Source: Chara braunii (lineage: Eukaryota; Streptophyta; Charophyceae; Charales; Characeae). Taken from it: a stretch of 20,014 bases of DNA. Position 1 is the stretch's first letter. Each line of letters starts with the position of its first letter. Positions 1 to 8,718 of this stretch are shown here, in pieces. The translations under genes and the position numbers were made by a program. Under the pieces are notes generated by a model. It was not told the origin of the DNA and made no database searches. It saw nothing but the letters and a program-made list of their open reading frames with translations. The stretch spans positions 590,395-610,408 of the forward strand of contig BFEA01000140.1 of assembly GCA_003427395.1 (NCBI GenBank), written 5' to 3'.

Positions 1-162
1 GCGAAGAAGTTCCGCAAGAGAAGGATGAAAAAAACTTTGAAACGGGGGTTAAAGAGTGCTTGAAATTGGCGGGCCGGAAGTGGGTGGAGGCGAGGGGAGG
101 GAGGGAGATCGGCGTCGAAAAAAGGAGGGGTGGGGGTGGGATTGGGGTCGGGGTGCAATCTG

Positions 163-176
163 TCTCTCTCTCTCTC
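163..176. repeat. (TC)7 microsatellite followed by CG-rich run
   Basis: Seven TC dinucleotides are followed by an alternating GC stretch (acgcgcgcgagcgcg). Simple repeat with no coding signal. Confidence 0.9.
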
Positions 177-219
177 ACGCGCGCGAGCGCGTGCTGTTGG
201 AGGGCGAGGTGTCTCGGCC

Positions 220-347
220 CTCCGCTGCGTACCAGGCGCCCGTTCGCCGACCTCTGCTGTGTACCAAATGGGTGCCCACGGACTCCCGCTGTGTACCGGG
301 CGTTCGGTCACTTGCCTCCGCGGCGTACCAGCTCCCTGCTCAGATTC
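220..347. repeat. 32-bp degenerate tandem repeat, about 4 copies
   Basis: Units start at 220, 252, 284 and 316, exactly 32 bp apart. Each opens with a conserved core of the form TCYGCKGYGTACC, while the second half of the unit varies. Because 32 is not a multiple of three, the three overlapping open frames here read the same repeat in different phases. They should not be taken as genes. The last unit is conserved only in its first half. Confidence 0.8.
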
Positions 348-1110
348 TCCAGCGCACTGTTCAAGGCTCCACTGCAGGTGACTAGCTGCTCCAACTTCTC
401 GTTGTACCTGCTGCTGCTAGCGAACCACTAAATCGTTCCATGTGTAACCCGGTCCAACTGCTACGGACATGTCCAGTCTGTGTTTGTCTTGGCGGGAGTG
501 TCCCGCTGGATTTCCCTATGGTTCGTGTAGGCGCAGCGCTACTGGCTTGGGGCCGAGGTGACCGTTGGGCTTACCTAGGGATGCGAAGGTGAGGGTTGTA
601 GCATGGACCATTATGCCGTGTGCGAAGTTTCCCCTGACCAAGTTGTGGGAGACATACGGGACACCTGTCACGATCGTAAAAGAAAAGAGGAAAAGGAAAA
701 AAGAAATTAAGAAAGTGAAAAGGATTGATGACATTTCAGACTGTGGTTTTCCTACGTCAATTCTCCTGCCCCTGCCGGGGAACGAACGGTTCGTTTTTTA
801 ACTGCAAATGTGAGTGAGAAGCTTAGGTCGGTCTGACCTTCCACACTTCACTTACCGGGAATATGAATTGCTGAGTACCGCATTGGTGGGAGCCTCATCA
901 CCTCCCATCGAAGGTCATAAGCCCCCTCCTTACCATCGGACACGGGTACTCATGAGGGGTCGTCCGTTGACATCTTTTGAAAGGAAGGGCGCGTCCACCC
1001 GTATCTCGTTATGGGACTACAACGATGAGCCTGTGGTCAATTCCTATCGAAAATGAAAAGACTAGCGACTGATAGGAGAGTGAGCCACCTGTGACATTTC
1101 CTTGTAATCA
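348..1110. other. Unassigned region
   Basis: No recognisable gene. The longest open stretch (814-1056, plus, GTG start, 80 codons) has no motif I recognise. The block GCGCAGCGCTAC near 532 recurs at 1115, which hints at fragments of one dispersed repeat. Confidence 0.5.
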
Positions 1111-1115
1111 GGGGC

Positions 1116-1137
1116 GCAGCGCTACCGGGAGCGCTGC
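1116..1137. repeat. 8-bp perfect inverted repeat (hairpin)
   Basis: GCAGCGCT (1116-1123) and AGCGCTGC (1130-1137) are exact reverse complements around the 6-nt loop accggg. It lies inside the second GCGCAGCGCTAC block. Function unknown. Confidence 0.7.
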
Positions 1138-1139
1138 AC

Positions 1140-1754
1140 CCCGGTACGGACCGCGGCGGCGGAGTGAGGCGGCGAGGCGGGAGGGCGTCTGGCGTGAACC
1201 GGCTTCGCTCTGGCGCGTTCACACGGACGAAGTGCTGCATGGCGATGGCATGACAGAGGCACTGGTGGGGTGACGAGGTGTTGCAGGGTTGGGGTCGAGC
1301 TTACAGCAGTTGCTTGTTAAGCGTTTTGCGCACGCGCGGGGAGCGAGGGTGCTTGTCTATACCATGTCACAAGTTGATAGGGAATATAGACTGACTCCCG
1401 GGGGTTTTCTGGGAGTTTCGCGTTCATACTCCATTGCTGCTGCGTTTTTGCCCGTGGCATAGAGCCTGTGAGGTGTCTCTGGGGATGCCTGTGGAGTTGA
1501 TTATCATGATCCAATTCGCTGAGTTTTTCTGCATTGTCCACCCAGATAGAGCAAAAGTTATCCGAGAGATCATTCCGTTTATTTATATCTGATACCTTCC
1601 GCAACATATTTCTGAGCTCTTGCCAGGCGTATGTGTATTGACAATGACTGTTTCTAGAATCGAGGCCCGAGCCTCCATGAAACCATATGTATGTTGCGTG
1701 TGCTCGTTCAGCGGAGTGAGCCTTGGGTGACCCGAAGTGCGAGTGAAGTACCTA
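1140..1754. other. Unassigned region
   Basis: Short open frames on both strands, none above 100 codons and none with recognisable motifs. I see no RNA gene or structured element. Confidence 0.5.
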
Positions 1755-2130
1755 CCCATCATCACCACTGTTCTCGTTCATCAGCATCAGGGATCGGCCG
1801 TAACTCAAAGGAACATGGTGGGGTTTCCTGATCATCATCAAGCTTGTTCGTCATTGCCATCATCATTTCTTCATCATCACTGTTGTCGAGCATGACTTAA
1901 AGGAACAACGTAAGGGTTCCGTTATCATCATTAGGGCTGCTCACCGTCACCACCAATATCAACAGGGTGATGCTCTTTATCATTAGTAAGGCGGTTTTTG
2001 TCAGCAGTATTCATCATCATCATAATCATCAACATTAGAATCAGCATCATCAGCATCATCATCATTATCATCATCATTGAAATCATAGTCACCAGTCATC
2101 ATCGTCATCATTTCAACAATCATCAATCAA
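1755..2130. repeat. Degenerate TCA/ATC trinucleotide field with internal 92-bp duplication
   Basis: Imperfect runs of TCA/ATC/CAT are interspersed with unique words. The segment from 1802 (aactcaaaggaac, then ggtttcctgatcatcat) is repeated in diverged form from 1894 (gacttaaaggaac, then ggttccgttatcatcat), a 92-bp offset. The open frame at 1998-2237, rich in Ile, is a product of this repeat. Confidence 0.8.
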
Positions 2131-2222
2131 GGTTATTGCCACGAAGAGGAGCCGCACGCGCTAGAAAACTGCACGCAGCAAGGAAAATAGTGCACGCACG
2201 CGCTCGACGATTGTGCGCGATT

Positions 2223-2288
2223 GGGCACGTGCCCTGAACTGAAAATTGGACCACCGGTGGTCTATGGCGAGGAGCTGAGGTGGTCCAA
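2223..2288. repeat. Cluster of perfect palindromes
   Basis: GGGCACGTGCCC (2223-2234) is a perfect 12-bp palindrome centred on CACGTG. GACCACCGGTGGTC (2249-2262) is a perfect 14-bp palindrome. TTGGACCACC (2246-2255) also pairs exactly with GGTGGTCCAA (2279-2288), so the second palindrome can form two alternative hairpins. Role unknown. Confidence 0.75.
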
Positions 2289-2378
2289 ATTTCAGATCAA
2301 ATGGCCCAGCGGATTATGAGATATCGAAGATCTAGGGCGCACCATGAAATTCGAGTGTATCAGCAAGTCGCCATCAAG

Positions 2379-2720
2379 ATTACTAGTCATCATCACTCGC
2401 AGTAAGACAATCGTCATCAATACAATGGATAATTAGTTGAAATCCTCATCATCATTACCATTTGCAGTATCATGATCATCAGCACTATCATCCTCATTTT
2501 AGGTCAGTAATTAATATTTCTTTTGGGCAGCTTCATTAGCATGCTCACCCTCATCACAATCTTTCATAAGTCGTATCTTTAGGCTTGCTTCACTCAAATN
2601 GTCATCCATAANACTTCCATCATCATCACTNNCATCATCAATANTAAAATCATCTGAAAACTTTCAGTCTCAGGGTACCGTTTTCNGCNACCCAATTATC
2701 NAATAGTCATTAATGTTTAC
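2379..2720. repeat. Second TCA-rich degenerate field with ambiguous bases
   Basis: Imperfect ATC/TCA triplets continue here. Single Ns occur at 2600, 2612, 2631-2632, 2644, 2686, 2689 and 2701. These are unresolved base calls in low-complexity sequence, not a scaffold gap. Confidence 0.8.
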
Positions 2721-2818
2721 ATCCTGATTAGCGATATCTTGATTACCTACATCTAGATTACCTATACTTTGATTACCTATATCTCGATTACCTACTTCTT
2801 GATTACTTACTTCTTGAG
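2721..2818. repeat. 15-bp tandem repeat, about 6.5 copies
   Basis: Units begin at 2721, 2736, 2751, 2766, 2781, 2796 and 2811, with a consensus close to ATCTTGATTACCTAC. The period is a multiple of three, so a short repetitive open frame (from 2769) passes through it. Nothing supports translation. Confidence 0.9.
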
Positions 2819-3640
2819 GAGAGTTTTCTGGATTTTGTTTTTTCATGAGTTTCCTTTTCTTAATTTGAACATTGAATTTTGCAGACGCTTTAGTAGGGAT
2901 AGGACTTCGGAGGTTACGGCGGGAATTTTGGCAGGCAGGGGGGTTTTGAGACCCCAGGGTACAGACATACGGTAGTTACCCACAGCAGGTCTGAGATCCG
3001 CCTGGCCTAAGTTAGGGGACAAGCCAAGGGAAGGACGGTAGGACTGTCAGCCTGGGATAGGGCTGGCCAGTTGTGGGTATAGACTACTAGTTAGCTGTCC
3101 CCGAAAAATTAACCCTGGGGTCTGTTACAGGGGAGCCTTATTCTACAGGGGTGTTGCATGGTGGGAGGCAGTAGCCCTATTGGGAGTAGGGCAGATTGGG
3201 GATTGTCTGAGTCTGGGGCCGGGGTTGGAGAGTTGGTCGCCTTCATCCCCAGCGGGGGCAGACAGGGACAAGGGGTGGGCAAAGGCAGCCTCTAGGAGGG
3301 GATTGGTTGCCTTCGTGGATGTGGTGGAGGGAGGGGAGGGGATCTGTTTTATGTTGGGGCCGAGGGATTTTCCTCGGTGGAGGCATCATGAGACAGGGTA
3401 CAGTGGGTACGGATTGGTTTGAGCTGTGACCAATGGAAGCGTATCCTTTTCACGATCTAATAAACTCGATGCGTCAAAAAAAGATCTGATAATTTCAATA
3501 CAGTTCAATACTTCAAAACCAGCCACCTGCTGCTGTACAATCATGGCAGCACCTGGTCTTCTTCTTTATTTGGGATATAGGAATTCAGGGATCGTCGAAC
3601 CTAGACTGATAACTGCTGAAGTTGCTTTGCTCTGTGCTCC
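2819..3640. other. Unassigned G-rich region
   Basis: No recognisable gene. Open frames at 3180-3422 and 3426-3725 (plus) are short and motif-free. The plus strand is G-rich from about 2890 to 3420. Confidence 0.5.
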
Positions 3641-3940
3641 TGGATTGCCGATGCCAGAACAATGCTGGCCGGAGCTGGGGCACAGCCCTGTAACCTGCAA
3701 TTGGCAGGGGTGGAAGGCCTTGTAGAGAGAGCTGGGGTTTGCTGAGGGAGGAAAGCAAGCCAATGGTGAACCAGGAGGGGCTACCTTGACAACCTATGGG
3801 GTGGGGTTAGTCTGGATAGTGAGGAGAGATCAGCTATGGCAGTGGGGGGATAGGTTTGTCTTGTTCTAGAGTTGCAATATCCTGGTAAGGGAGGGCTTGG
3901 AGTTGTTCAGGATTAGGAGTCCAGTATGGCTGACTCAGCA

Positions 3941-4084
3941 GGTGTAGCTACATTTTTTTGTCATCACTGGCATCATTAGTGTCATCAGCATTAGAATTCT
4001 CTTTTCTCAGGTTTTTCTCAGCCAAAGCCGGATAATGGCCCCGGTGTTACAAACTGATGTATGTTCATATGGGACGCTGGGCCC
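3941..4084. repeat. First arm of artificial 144-bp duplication
   Basis: Identical base for base to 4121-4264 (offset 180). It is separated from its twin only by the adapter junction. The two arms show no divergence, unlike every natural repeat in this window, which supports an assembly origin. Confidence 0.9.
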
Positions 4085-4121
4085 TGTCTCTTATACACAT
4101 CTAGATGTGTATAAGAGACAG
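4084..4121. other. Nextera mate-pair junction adapter (assembly artefact)
   Basis: 4084-4102 is CTGTCTCTTATACACATCT, the 19-bp Tn5 mosaic end used in Nextera libraries. 4103-4121 is its exact reverse complement. This head-to-head 38-bp arrangement is the circularisation junction of a Nextera mate-pair library, not a natural transposon: no transposase or IS50 sequence adjoins it, and the flanks are a perfect duplication. Confidence 0.97.
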
Positions 4122-4264
4122 GTGTAGCTACATTTTTTTGTCATCACTGGCATCATTAGTGTCATCAGCATTAGAATTCTCTTTTCTCAGGTTTTTCTCA
4201 GCCAAAGCCGGATAATGGCCCCGGTGTTACAAACTGATGTATGTTCATATGGGACGCTGGGCCC
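4121..4264. repeat. Second arm of artificial 144-bp duplication
   Basis: Exact copy of 3941-4084. The real genome most likely carries a single copy running into gcccggttcccagc at 4261. Confidence 0.9.
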
Positions 4265-4342
4265 GGTTCCCAGCACGTGCTGCTCCCCACGAATAGACTG
4301 GAGCTTCTTTCTGTCAAAAAAAAAAAAAAAAAAAAAAAAAAA

Positions 4343-5047
4343 GGTGAGCCACCTCTGTCAAGACCGTTGAGGTTCAACGTCGCACTTTCTCGCTTTAATT
4401 TATTTTATCCTATTTTACTATTTTCTAAATCTTGCATATCGCTAAAATACTGAATTTTAAAATTCGCCTGAGTACTTCGCTCGGGGTACGAGCTGCATCG
4501 AACCTATAAAGAGTGGGGGAGGCTACGAGGACATGGACAGGCTCGTTACGCCAAGTACTGGTGGGCAGAAGTGGGGGCCGAACGACAGAGTGAGCGTGAG
4601 GCAGTCTGTCTATGTGCACAGGTGCTGAGTGCTGAGTCTGGGCTGTTTTCAACTTACACCGCAGGAGGGCTCGACCATGGTGTGCAGTAACGGGTTGTAT
4701 GGCTATAGGCCAAGGTACCTCCAATTCCTTTGGAGGTGGGAACGGATGTCTGGAGAAGGGCCCACGGTGACGGCCGTTTTGGATTACAGTCACTGTAATC
4801 AGGAGGTAAGATTGAAGATAAACGTGGAGGGAGAAAAAGAGGAAAGAATGAGAGCGGACCTGGGATTACAGGCGGCCATCAGGGAGGCCAAGGACTGTGC
4901 AGAGAGAAGGTGCAGAAGGGTCGGGAGGCAGAGACCTCAACAGACACTGCAGAGAGGGAGCAGCGGCACCTAGACTGCGACAAGGAAGCAGAGAGTGAGG
5001 AGAGTGACCGGGAGGTCCAGACCCAGTCTTGGCACGGGCTGGACCAA
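4343..5047. other. Unassigned region between the two A-tailed repeats
   Basis: An open frame at 4629-4973 (plus, 114 codons) has a charged Glu/Arg-rich second half but no recognisable domain. The opposite-strand frames are not recognisable either. It may be upstream sequence of the A-tailed repeat that copy A lacks. That is inference. Confidence 0.4.
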
Positions 5048-5429
5048 TGGCAGGAGTGTGAGGCCTTGTAGAGAGATCTGGGGTTTGCTGAGGATGGACG
5101 GCATTCCAGTGGTGAACCCGGGGGGGCTGCAAGGAGGCGAGAAGAGATCAGCTATGATTGATGTTGGTTAGGTTGGTTTTGTCTCTGAGGCACAGAGTCC
5201 TGGTACAGGGAGGGCTAAGAGTTGTACTAGGATTAGGAGGCCAGAATAGCTGATATAGCATAATCTTCTATATTTTTTCATATATTTGAATCATCATTCT
5301 CACTAGCATCATTATCATCATGGTCATCATCATATCCTTTTGAGGGACGCTGAGCCCGGTTCTCAGCAGTTTCGGTTCGATCACTCCGGGCAGACTGTGA
5401 GGACCCCGGCCTAAATCTTATTATTGGTT

Positions 5430-5460
<31 letters not shown>
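5048..5460 (+). repeat. Dispersed A-tailed repeat, copy B
   Basis: Diverged relative of 3702-4342. It carries the same ordered blocks, a TCA-rich field (5285-5335), the tail block GGGACGCTGAGCCCGGTTC from 5344, and ends in A30 (5431-5460). It lacks the adapter duplication, confirming that the natural family has one copy of that segment. Confidence 0.7.
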
Positions 5461-5461
<1 letters not shown>

Positions 5462-5715
5462 ATAACTCATGACCTAGGGTTGACTATCCTCCTAGTACGT
5501 AACATAGGGTTGAGGCTGGCATAGCAGTTCCTTAGTACGGGATGTTGAGGGTGTCATGGCCGGAACGGGCGCTGGAGGCATACGAGGGAACGGAGGATAC
5601 CCAGCTCTCTATCATCACCACACAACTAAGCTAGATGGGAGTCACTGTGCACCCTCATGAAGACCTGTAGTAGCATGTTCAAACCTAGCTCCCGAAGTCC
5701 CCATCGTCTGCTTCA
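5461..5715. other. Unassigned region
   Basis: No gene or structured element recognised. Confidence 0.4.
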
Positions 5716-5758
5716 ACCGGGGCTGAGCAGGGGGTAGGCATCTCTGCTTAGCCCCGGT
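5716..5758. repeat. 15-bp inverted repeat (strong hairpin)
   Basis: ACCGGGGCTGAGCAG (5716-5730) pairs with CTGCTTAGCCCCGGT (5744-5758) across 15 positions with a single G/T wobble and a 13-nt loop. No flanking features explain it. Confidence 0.75.
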
Positions 5759-5759
5759 A

Positions 5760-6234
5760 CCTGCAACCACTGTCTGGTCAGGTCACCCCCCCAAGATGAC
5801 AATGGGTGATGGTCCTGGGTGGTTAACACGAGGGTAGGACAGAGGGGGTGGGGGTGCGCCAGGGCAAAAGATAAGAGGAAGGGTGGGTGGGGTCTTCAGA
5901 GGGGTTCATCTGGACAACCAAGTGGCCGAGTACTGTGGGTGACTGCCATCGGTCTAGTATCCCACCTCTACAACAACCTGGGCTTTGAAAGAAAAAAAAA
6001 CAGAAAAAAAAGTGAGGGTATCTGCCAGCATTGATAGTCTGATTAGATGCAGAGTTAGCTTCCATTGTAGTATGACCCAAAAAACTGGGAAAAGACAAAG
6101 TGAGGTATGAATGCCCGGTTGGGCTTGCCTTTGCGTACTGGCTGGAGGGAGGCAGACACCTCCAAAACGCCTGCCTGCTCGACTACAAACCCAAGACAGG
6201 TTACAGAGAGCACACTATGTCCGCCGCAGTCCCT
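5760..6234. other. Unassigned region
   Basis: Short motif-free open frames only, plus an A-rich patch at about 5990-6010. Confidence 0.4.
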
Positions 6235-6671
6235 TTAGGGCCTCGCCACACCAGTGTCGAAACGGTGAAATATTTGACAACTGTCAGACCATTTTCGACA
6301 CAATGGCCGCCTTCGCCACACCGTAGTTTCGTTTTCAGAAAAGTGAAAAAAAAACAAAACAAAAAAGAAGAAGTAAAAATTAAAAAAAAAAGAAGAAGAA
6401 GAAACGGGAGCTTGAGGCATAGATGTCGAAATCAACACATCCTTCAACGCCTCGTCTCCGTGATGTCGAAACTCGACCCGCTGCAGGCGGGTAGTTCCAC
6501 ACCCATGTTGAAACCACTTTTCTGACAATTGGCGGGCCGCTCGACACCCATGTTGAAACCACTTTTCTGACGATTGTCGAAGTGCTTTCGACATTTTTTC
6601 TTCAACAGTCTGTGTGGCGAAGAAAAAATGTTGAAAACTGTAGTTTCAACATTGGTGTGGCAAGGCCCTTA
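6235..6671. mobile_element. PIF/Harbinger (Tourist)-like MITE
   Basis: The body 6238-6668 (431 bp) begins GGGCCTCGCCACACCAGTGT and ends with its near reverse complement, GTTTCAACATTGGTGTGGCAAGGCCC. The terminal inverted repeats are about 26 bp with a few mismatches. It is flanked by TTA on both sides (6235-6237 and 6669-6671), matching the 3-bp TWA target duplication of PIF/Harbinger elements, whose termini often start GGGCC. It has no transposase, so it is non-autonomous. Inside are a direct duplication (6499-6530 and 6544-6575) and a hairpin with arms gacattttttcttc and gaagaaaaaatgtt. Confidence 0.7.
6499..6575. repeat. 45-bp-spaced direct duplication inside the MITE
   Basis: The 32-bp word beginning acacccatgttgaaacc at 6499 recurs at 6544 with one difference. 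The 13-nt spacer between them reads ggcgggccgctcg. Confidence 0.9.
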
Positions 6672-6784
6672 GAGGTCAAAAACAGATGGGTTATGGAGGC
6701 CAGGGAGGGCTCGGACAGAACTTTCGCTTCGGTAGACTGGATTCCCGAAAGTGTTCATATTAGTCGAGATTCCGTTTTTTCTTT

Positions 6785-6925
6785 TTTGAAAGAAAACAAC
6801 GGCGGATGCTGCAGTTTTTTTGTAGATCAAGCTTGCTTTCGTTTTTGTTTTTGAAAGAAAACAACTGCAGACGCAGCAGTTTCTTTGTTTTGAAAGAAAT
6901 AACGGAGGATGCGGCAGGGTTTTTT
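6785..6925. repeat. Imperfect tandem repeat, 3 copies
   Basis: Three copies of a block close to tttgaaagaaaacaac followed by ggcngatgcngcag occur around 6785, 6850 and 6890. Spacing varies because one spacer carries an extra segment (gtagatcaagcttgctttcg). The array ends in a T run. Confidence 0.75.
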
Positions 6926-6975
6926 TTTTTTTAATCAATCAAGGCGGGGGCACGACAGGTTCTGAGTTCAGAAAG

Positions 6976-7190
6976 GCAAAAATAACACGCGCGCGCGGCA
7001 AAGAAACCAGGCACCTACTTCGAAACGGCAATTTGGTCGAAAAGTATCTGTCGGGCATTCCCCCCCCCTTCTCTCCCTTTCCCCATCTGACACCACAGCC
7101 GACCCAGATAAATATGACACCCAGCCTGGCACCTGGCACCACGGCCTAGGCGCCTGGTTTCTTTGCCGGCGCCGTGTGTTTTTGTTTTTG
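6976..7190. repeat. Inverted repeat pair, possible small fold-back element
   Basis: 6997-7015 (ggcaaagaaaccaggcacc) is the reverse complement of 7149-7167 with one mismatch. Weaker complementarity continues outward for about 20 bp (aaataacacgcg against the complement of cgtgtgttttt). A related word, ggtttctttgccc, recurs near 7393. A small MITE is possible, but no target duplication was found. Confidence 0.5.
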
Positions 7191-7240
7191 CTTATTCCAT
7201 ACTCAAAAGTGACTTGAAAGTACTTACCTCTTTTTTTTAC

Positions 7241-7299
7241 TACAAAAGTCCTGGTTTTTTTTTTTTTTTTTTTTTTTTTTTCCCTAATACAAAAGTCCT
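7241..7299 (-). repeat. Poly-T (T27) block between 12-bp direct repeats
   Basis: TACAAAAGTCCT occurs at 7241-7252 and 7288-7299. Between them are gg, T27 (7255-7281) and ccctaa. Read on the minus strand this is a bare poly-A tail flanked by a 12-bp target-site-like duplication, the footprint expected of an extremely truncated retroposition. Slippage or other duplication is an alternative. Confidence 0.55.
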
Positions 7300-7305
7300 T
7301 AGGGT

Positions 7306-7543
7306 GACCGCCTTGAGATATCATCATTGAACTGACTGTTTCTGACCCCACGGCCGTCCGTACTCCCATTATTGCTTTTTGGAACTCGGGGCCAGTGGTT
7401 TCTTTGCCCGACGTCGGCCCGACGAGTGTTTTTTTTCCACTTACTCCGTACTTAAAAGTTAAAAGTGACGTGAACACACTTGCTTACAAAAGGGGGCGAC
7501 CGCCTTGAGATATCATCATTGAGGTGACAGGCCCCACAGGTAA
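7306..7543. repeat. Duplicated block with core ccgccttgagatatcatcattga
   Basis: gaccgccttgagatatcatc and its continuation occur at about 7306 and again at about 7498. Both are followed after a few bases by a related gaccccac/ggccccac word. The upstream flanks (tggtttctttgcc, then cttaytccrtact) are also related, so a segment of about 190 bp is duplicated in diverged form. Confidence 0.7.
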
Positions 7544-7553
7544 TTCAGAATGA

Positions 7554-7640
7554 CTTTGTTATGGTCGTCTGATTGCATCTGGATTTGAACTTGGGTCTGT
7601 ATTTCAACAGTTTGTGGGTGTACCAACTGAGCATTGCCCA
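7554..7640 (-). mobile_element. tRNA-like head of a probable SINE
   Basis: On the minus strand, TGCTCAGTTGG (7623-7633) matches the RNA polymerase III A box. AGTTCAAATCC (7581-7591) matches the B box at tRNA-like spacing. The acceptor and T stems do not pair well, so it is not a functional tRNA gene; a tRNA-derived SINE head is likelier. Downstream on the minus strand lie the duplicated block at 7306-7543 and an A27 tail, but I cannot prove they belong to the same element. Confidence 0.5.
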
Positions 7641-7903
7641 TTGGTATCAGGCTTGCTTTCTATCCTCAAGGAATTCCTAAGTTTACCAAGGTGGGATGGA
7701 TCTGCTTGGATTCAGACATCAAATTCATCAAGAAATTAGCTACGGAAGCGGTTTTTTTTTTGTTGTTTTTTTTTTTGGTTACCTCCGGAATTTTATTTCA
7801 AACAGGCCCAGTGCCCAAGGCTTACATCCATTGTAAAAAAGCCCTCCACATTTTGGGGTCTATCAGACTCAACCCGCTCGCCAGGCTGGGACTCTCCCCT
7901 AGA
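7641..7903. other. Unassigned region
   Basis: One open frame (7634-7948, plus) passes through a T-rich stretch into the 23-bp repeat. It has no recognisable domain. Confidence 0.4.
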
Positions 7904-8014
7904 GTTAGAATTTTTAAACATTTAAAGTTGGAATTTTTAAACATTTAAAGTTAGAATTTTTAAACATTTAAAGTTAGAATTTTTAAACATTTAAAGTTAG
8001 AATTTTTTAAACAC
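7904..8014. repeat. 23-bp tandem repeat, 4.8 copies
   Basis: gttagaatttttaaacattt plus aaa repeats at 7904, 7927, 7950, 7973 and 7996, nearly without change. Low divergence suggests recent expansion. Confidence 0.95.
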
Positions 8015-8346
8015 TAAACCACCAGCTCACGTCCATGTACTGTTCATGGAAATCCGTGGAAGGGTACTGGTGTGCGTGGGAGATGTGAGAACAGCAGCTG
8101 CTTCGAGATGGGCTTGCAAAAGAGAAGAAGAACGTTACTAAAAGAAAAGAAAAAAGGAAAAAAACTGAAAAAAGAAGGAACTAAGTCTTGTCAGGCCCGC
8201 CACTTGGCGGGTGGAAGGAACTGTTATGAAATGGGGGGGGGGAGGAGGGGGAAAGAAAGAGATACAGTAGGCCTCTCTCCACTACTCACCAAATGTGCCA
8301 AATGAGAATGAATCCTCCGCTGGAACACGTAAAGATACACAGCCCC
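8015..8346. other. Unassigned region
   Basis: Purine-rich stretches (8120-8270), including an 8-G run, but no recognisable gene. Confidence 0.4.
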
Positions 8347-8347
8347 A

Positions 8348-8349
8348 AT

Positions 8350-8384
<35 letters not shown>

Positions 8385-8388
8385 TTTT
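8348..8388. repeat. (TTTA)10 microsatellite
   Basis: About ten uninterrupted TTTA units. The word cacagcccc lies immediately upstream and recurs in altered form at about 8455 and 8965. Confidence 0.95.
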
Positions 8389-8601
8389 GTAACAAGAAAG
8401 TGTCTTTTTATTTACAATTGCGTGGAAACGGGCCCGGCTTCCGGTACAAAAATATACAGCCCCAGGCTCGCTCCCAGCTACTCCTGCCGGGTGCAGGTCC
8501 GGTCCCGGCTGCAGGAACAGAAGCAATCCCAACCCTTCAGGGCGATATGAAGGCCAAAATCTAGAAGACTGTGCATTAGATCACAGTTTAGCATGCGCAA
8601 T

Positions 8602-8718
8602 CGACCACAGACACAGAGAGAAAACACAGCCACTAACCCTATCCTACTGAGCACTTCAAGCGACCAGAGACACAGACAGAAAACACAGCCACTAACCCTA
8701 TCCGACTGAGCACTTCAC
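8602..8718. repeat. 59-bp tandem duplication
   Basis: 8602-8660 and 8661-8718 share agaaaacacagccactaacc and flanking words with few substitutions, 59 bp apart. Confidence 0.9.

Larger units (their letters stand above)
3702..4342 (+). repeat. Dispersed A-tailed repeat, copy A
   Basis: The segment aligns by eye with 5048-5460. Shared blocks include aggccttgtagagaga, ctggggtttgctgagg, agagatcagctatg, a TCA-rich stretch and the tail block GGGACGCTGGGCCCGGTTC. It ends in A27 (4316-4342). A 3' A tail with a diverged second copy fits a retroposon (SINE or LINE 3' end) on the plus strand. The copy contains the sequencing-adapter artefact at 4084-4121, so the natural copy should be 180 bp shorter. 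No open reading frame was identified. Confidence 0.7.

Noticed and set aside
220-347. CRISPR array (32-bp period)
   Set aside because: The units are contiguous and degenerate, with no constant repeat separated by unique spacers, in a eukaryotic-looking context.
1998-2237. Ile-rich open frame as a small membrane protein
   Set aside because: Generated by the ATC/TCA trinucleotide repeat, with no start context or conservation evidence.
4084-4121. A natural Tn5/IS50-type transposon end or short palindromic element
   Set aside because: Two mosaic ends head to head with a perfect duplicated flank and no transposase is the known mate-pair library junction.
4425-4793. Minus-strand open frame of 122 codons
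   Set aside because: No motif, and overlaps another motif-free frame on the plus strand. Not supportable as a gene.
7282-7287. Telomeric TTAGGG remnant beside the T27 run
   Set aside because: A single unit only. One copy of a hexamer is not evidence for telomeric repeat.
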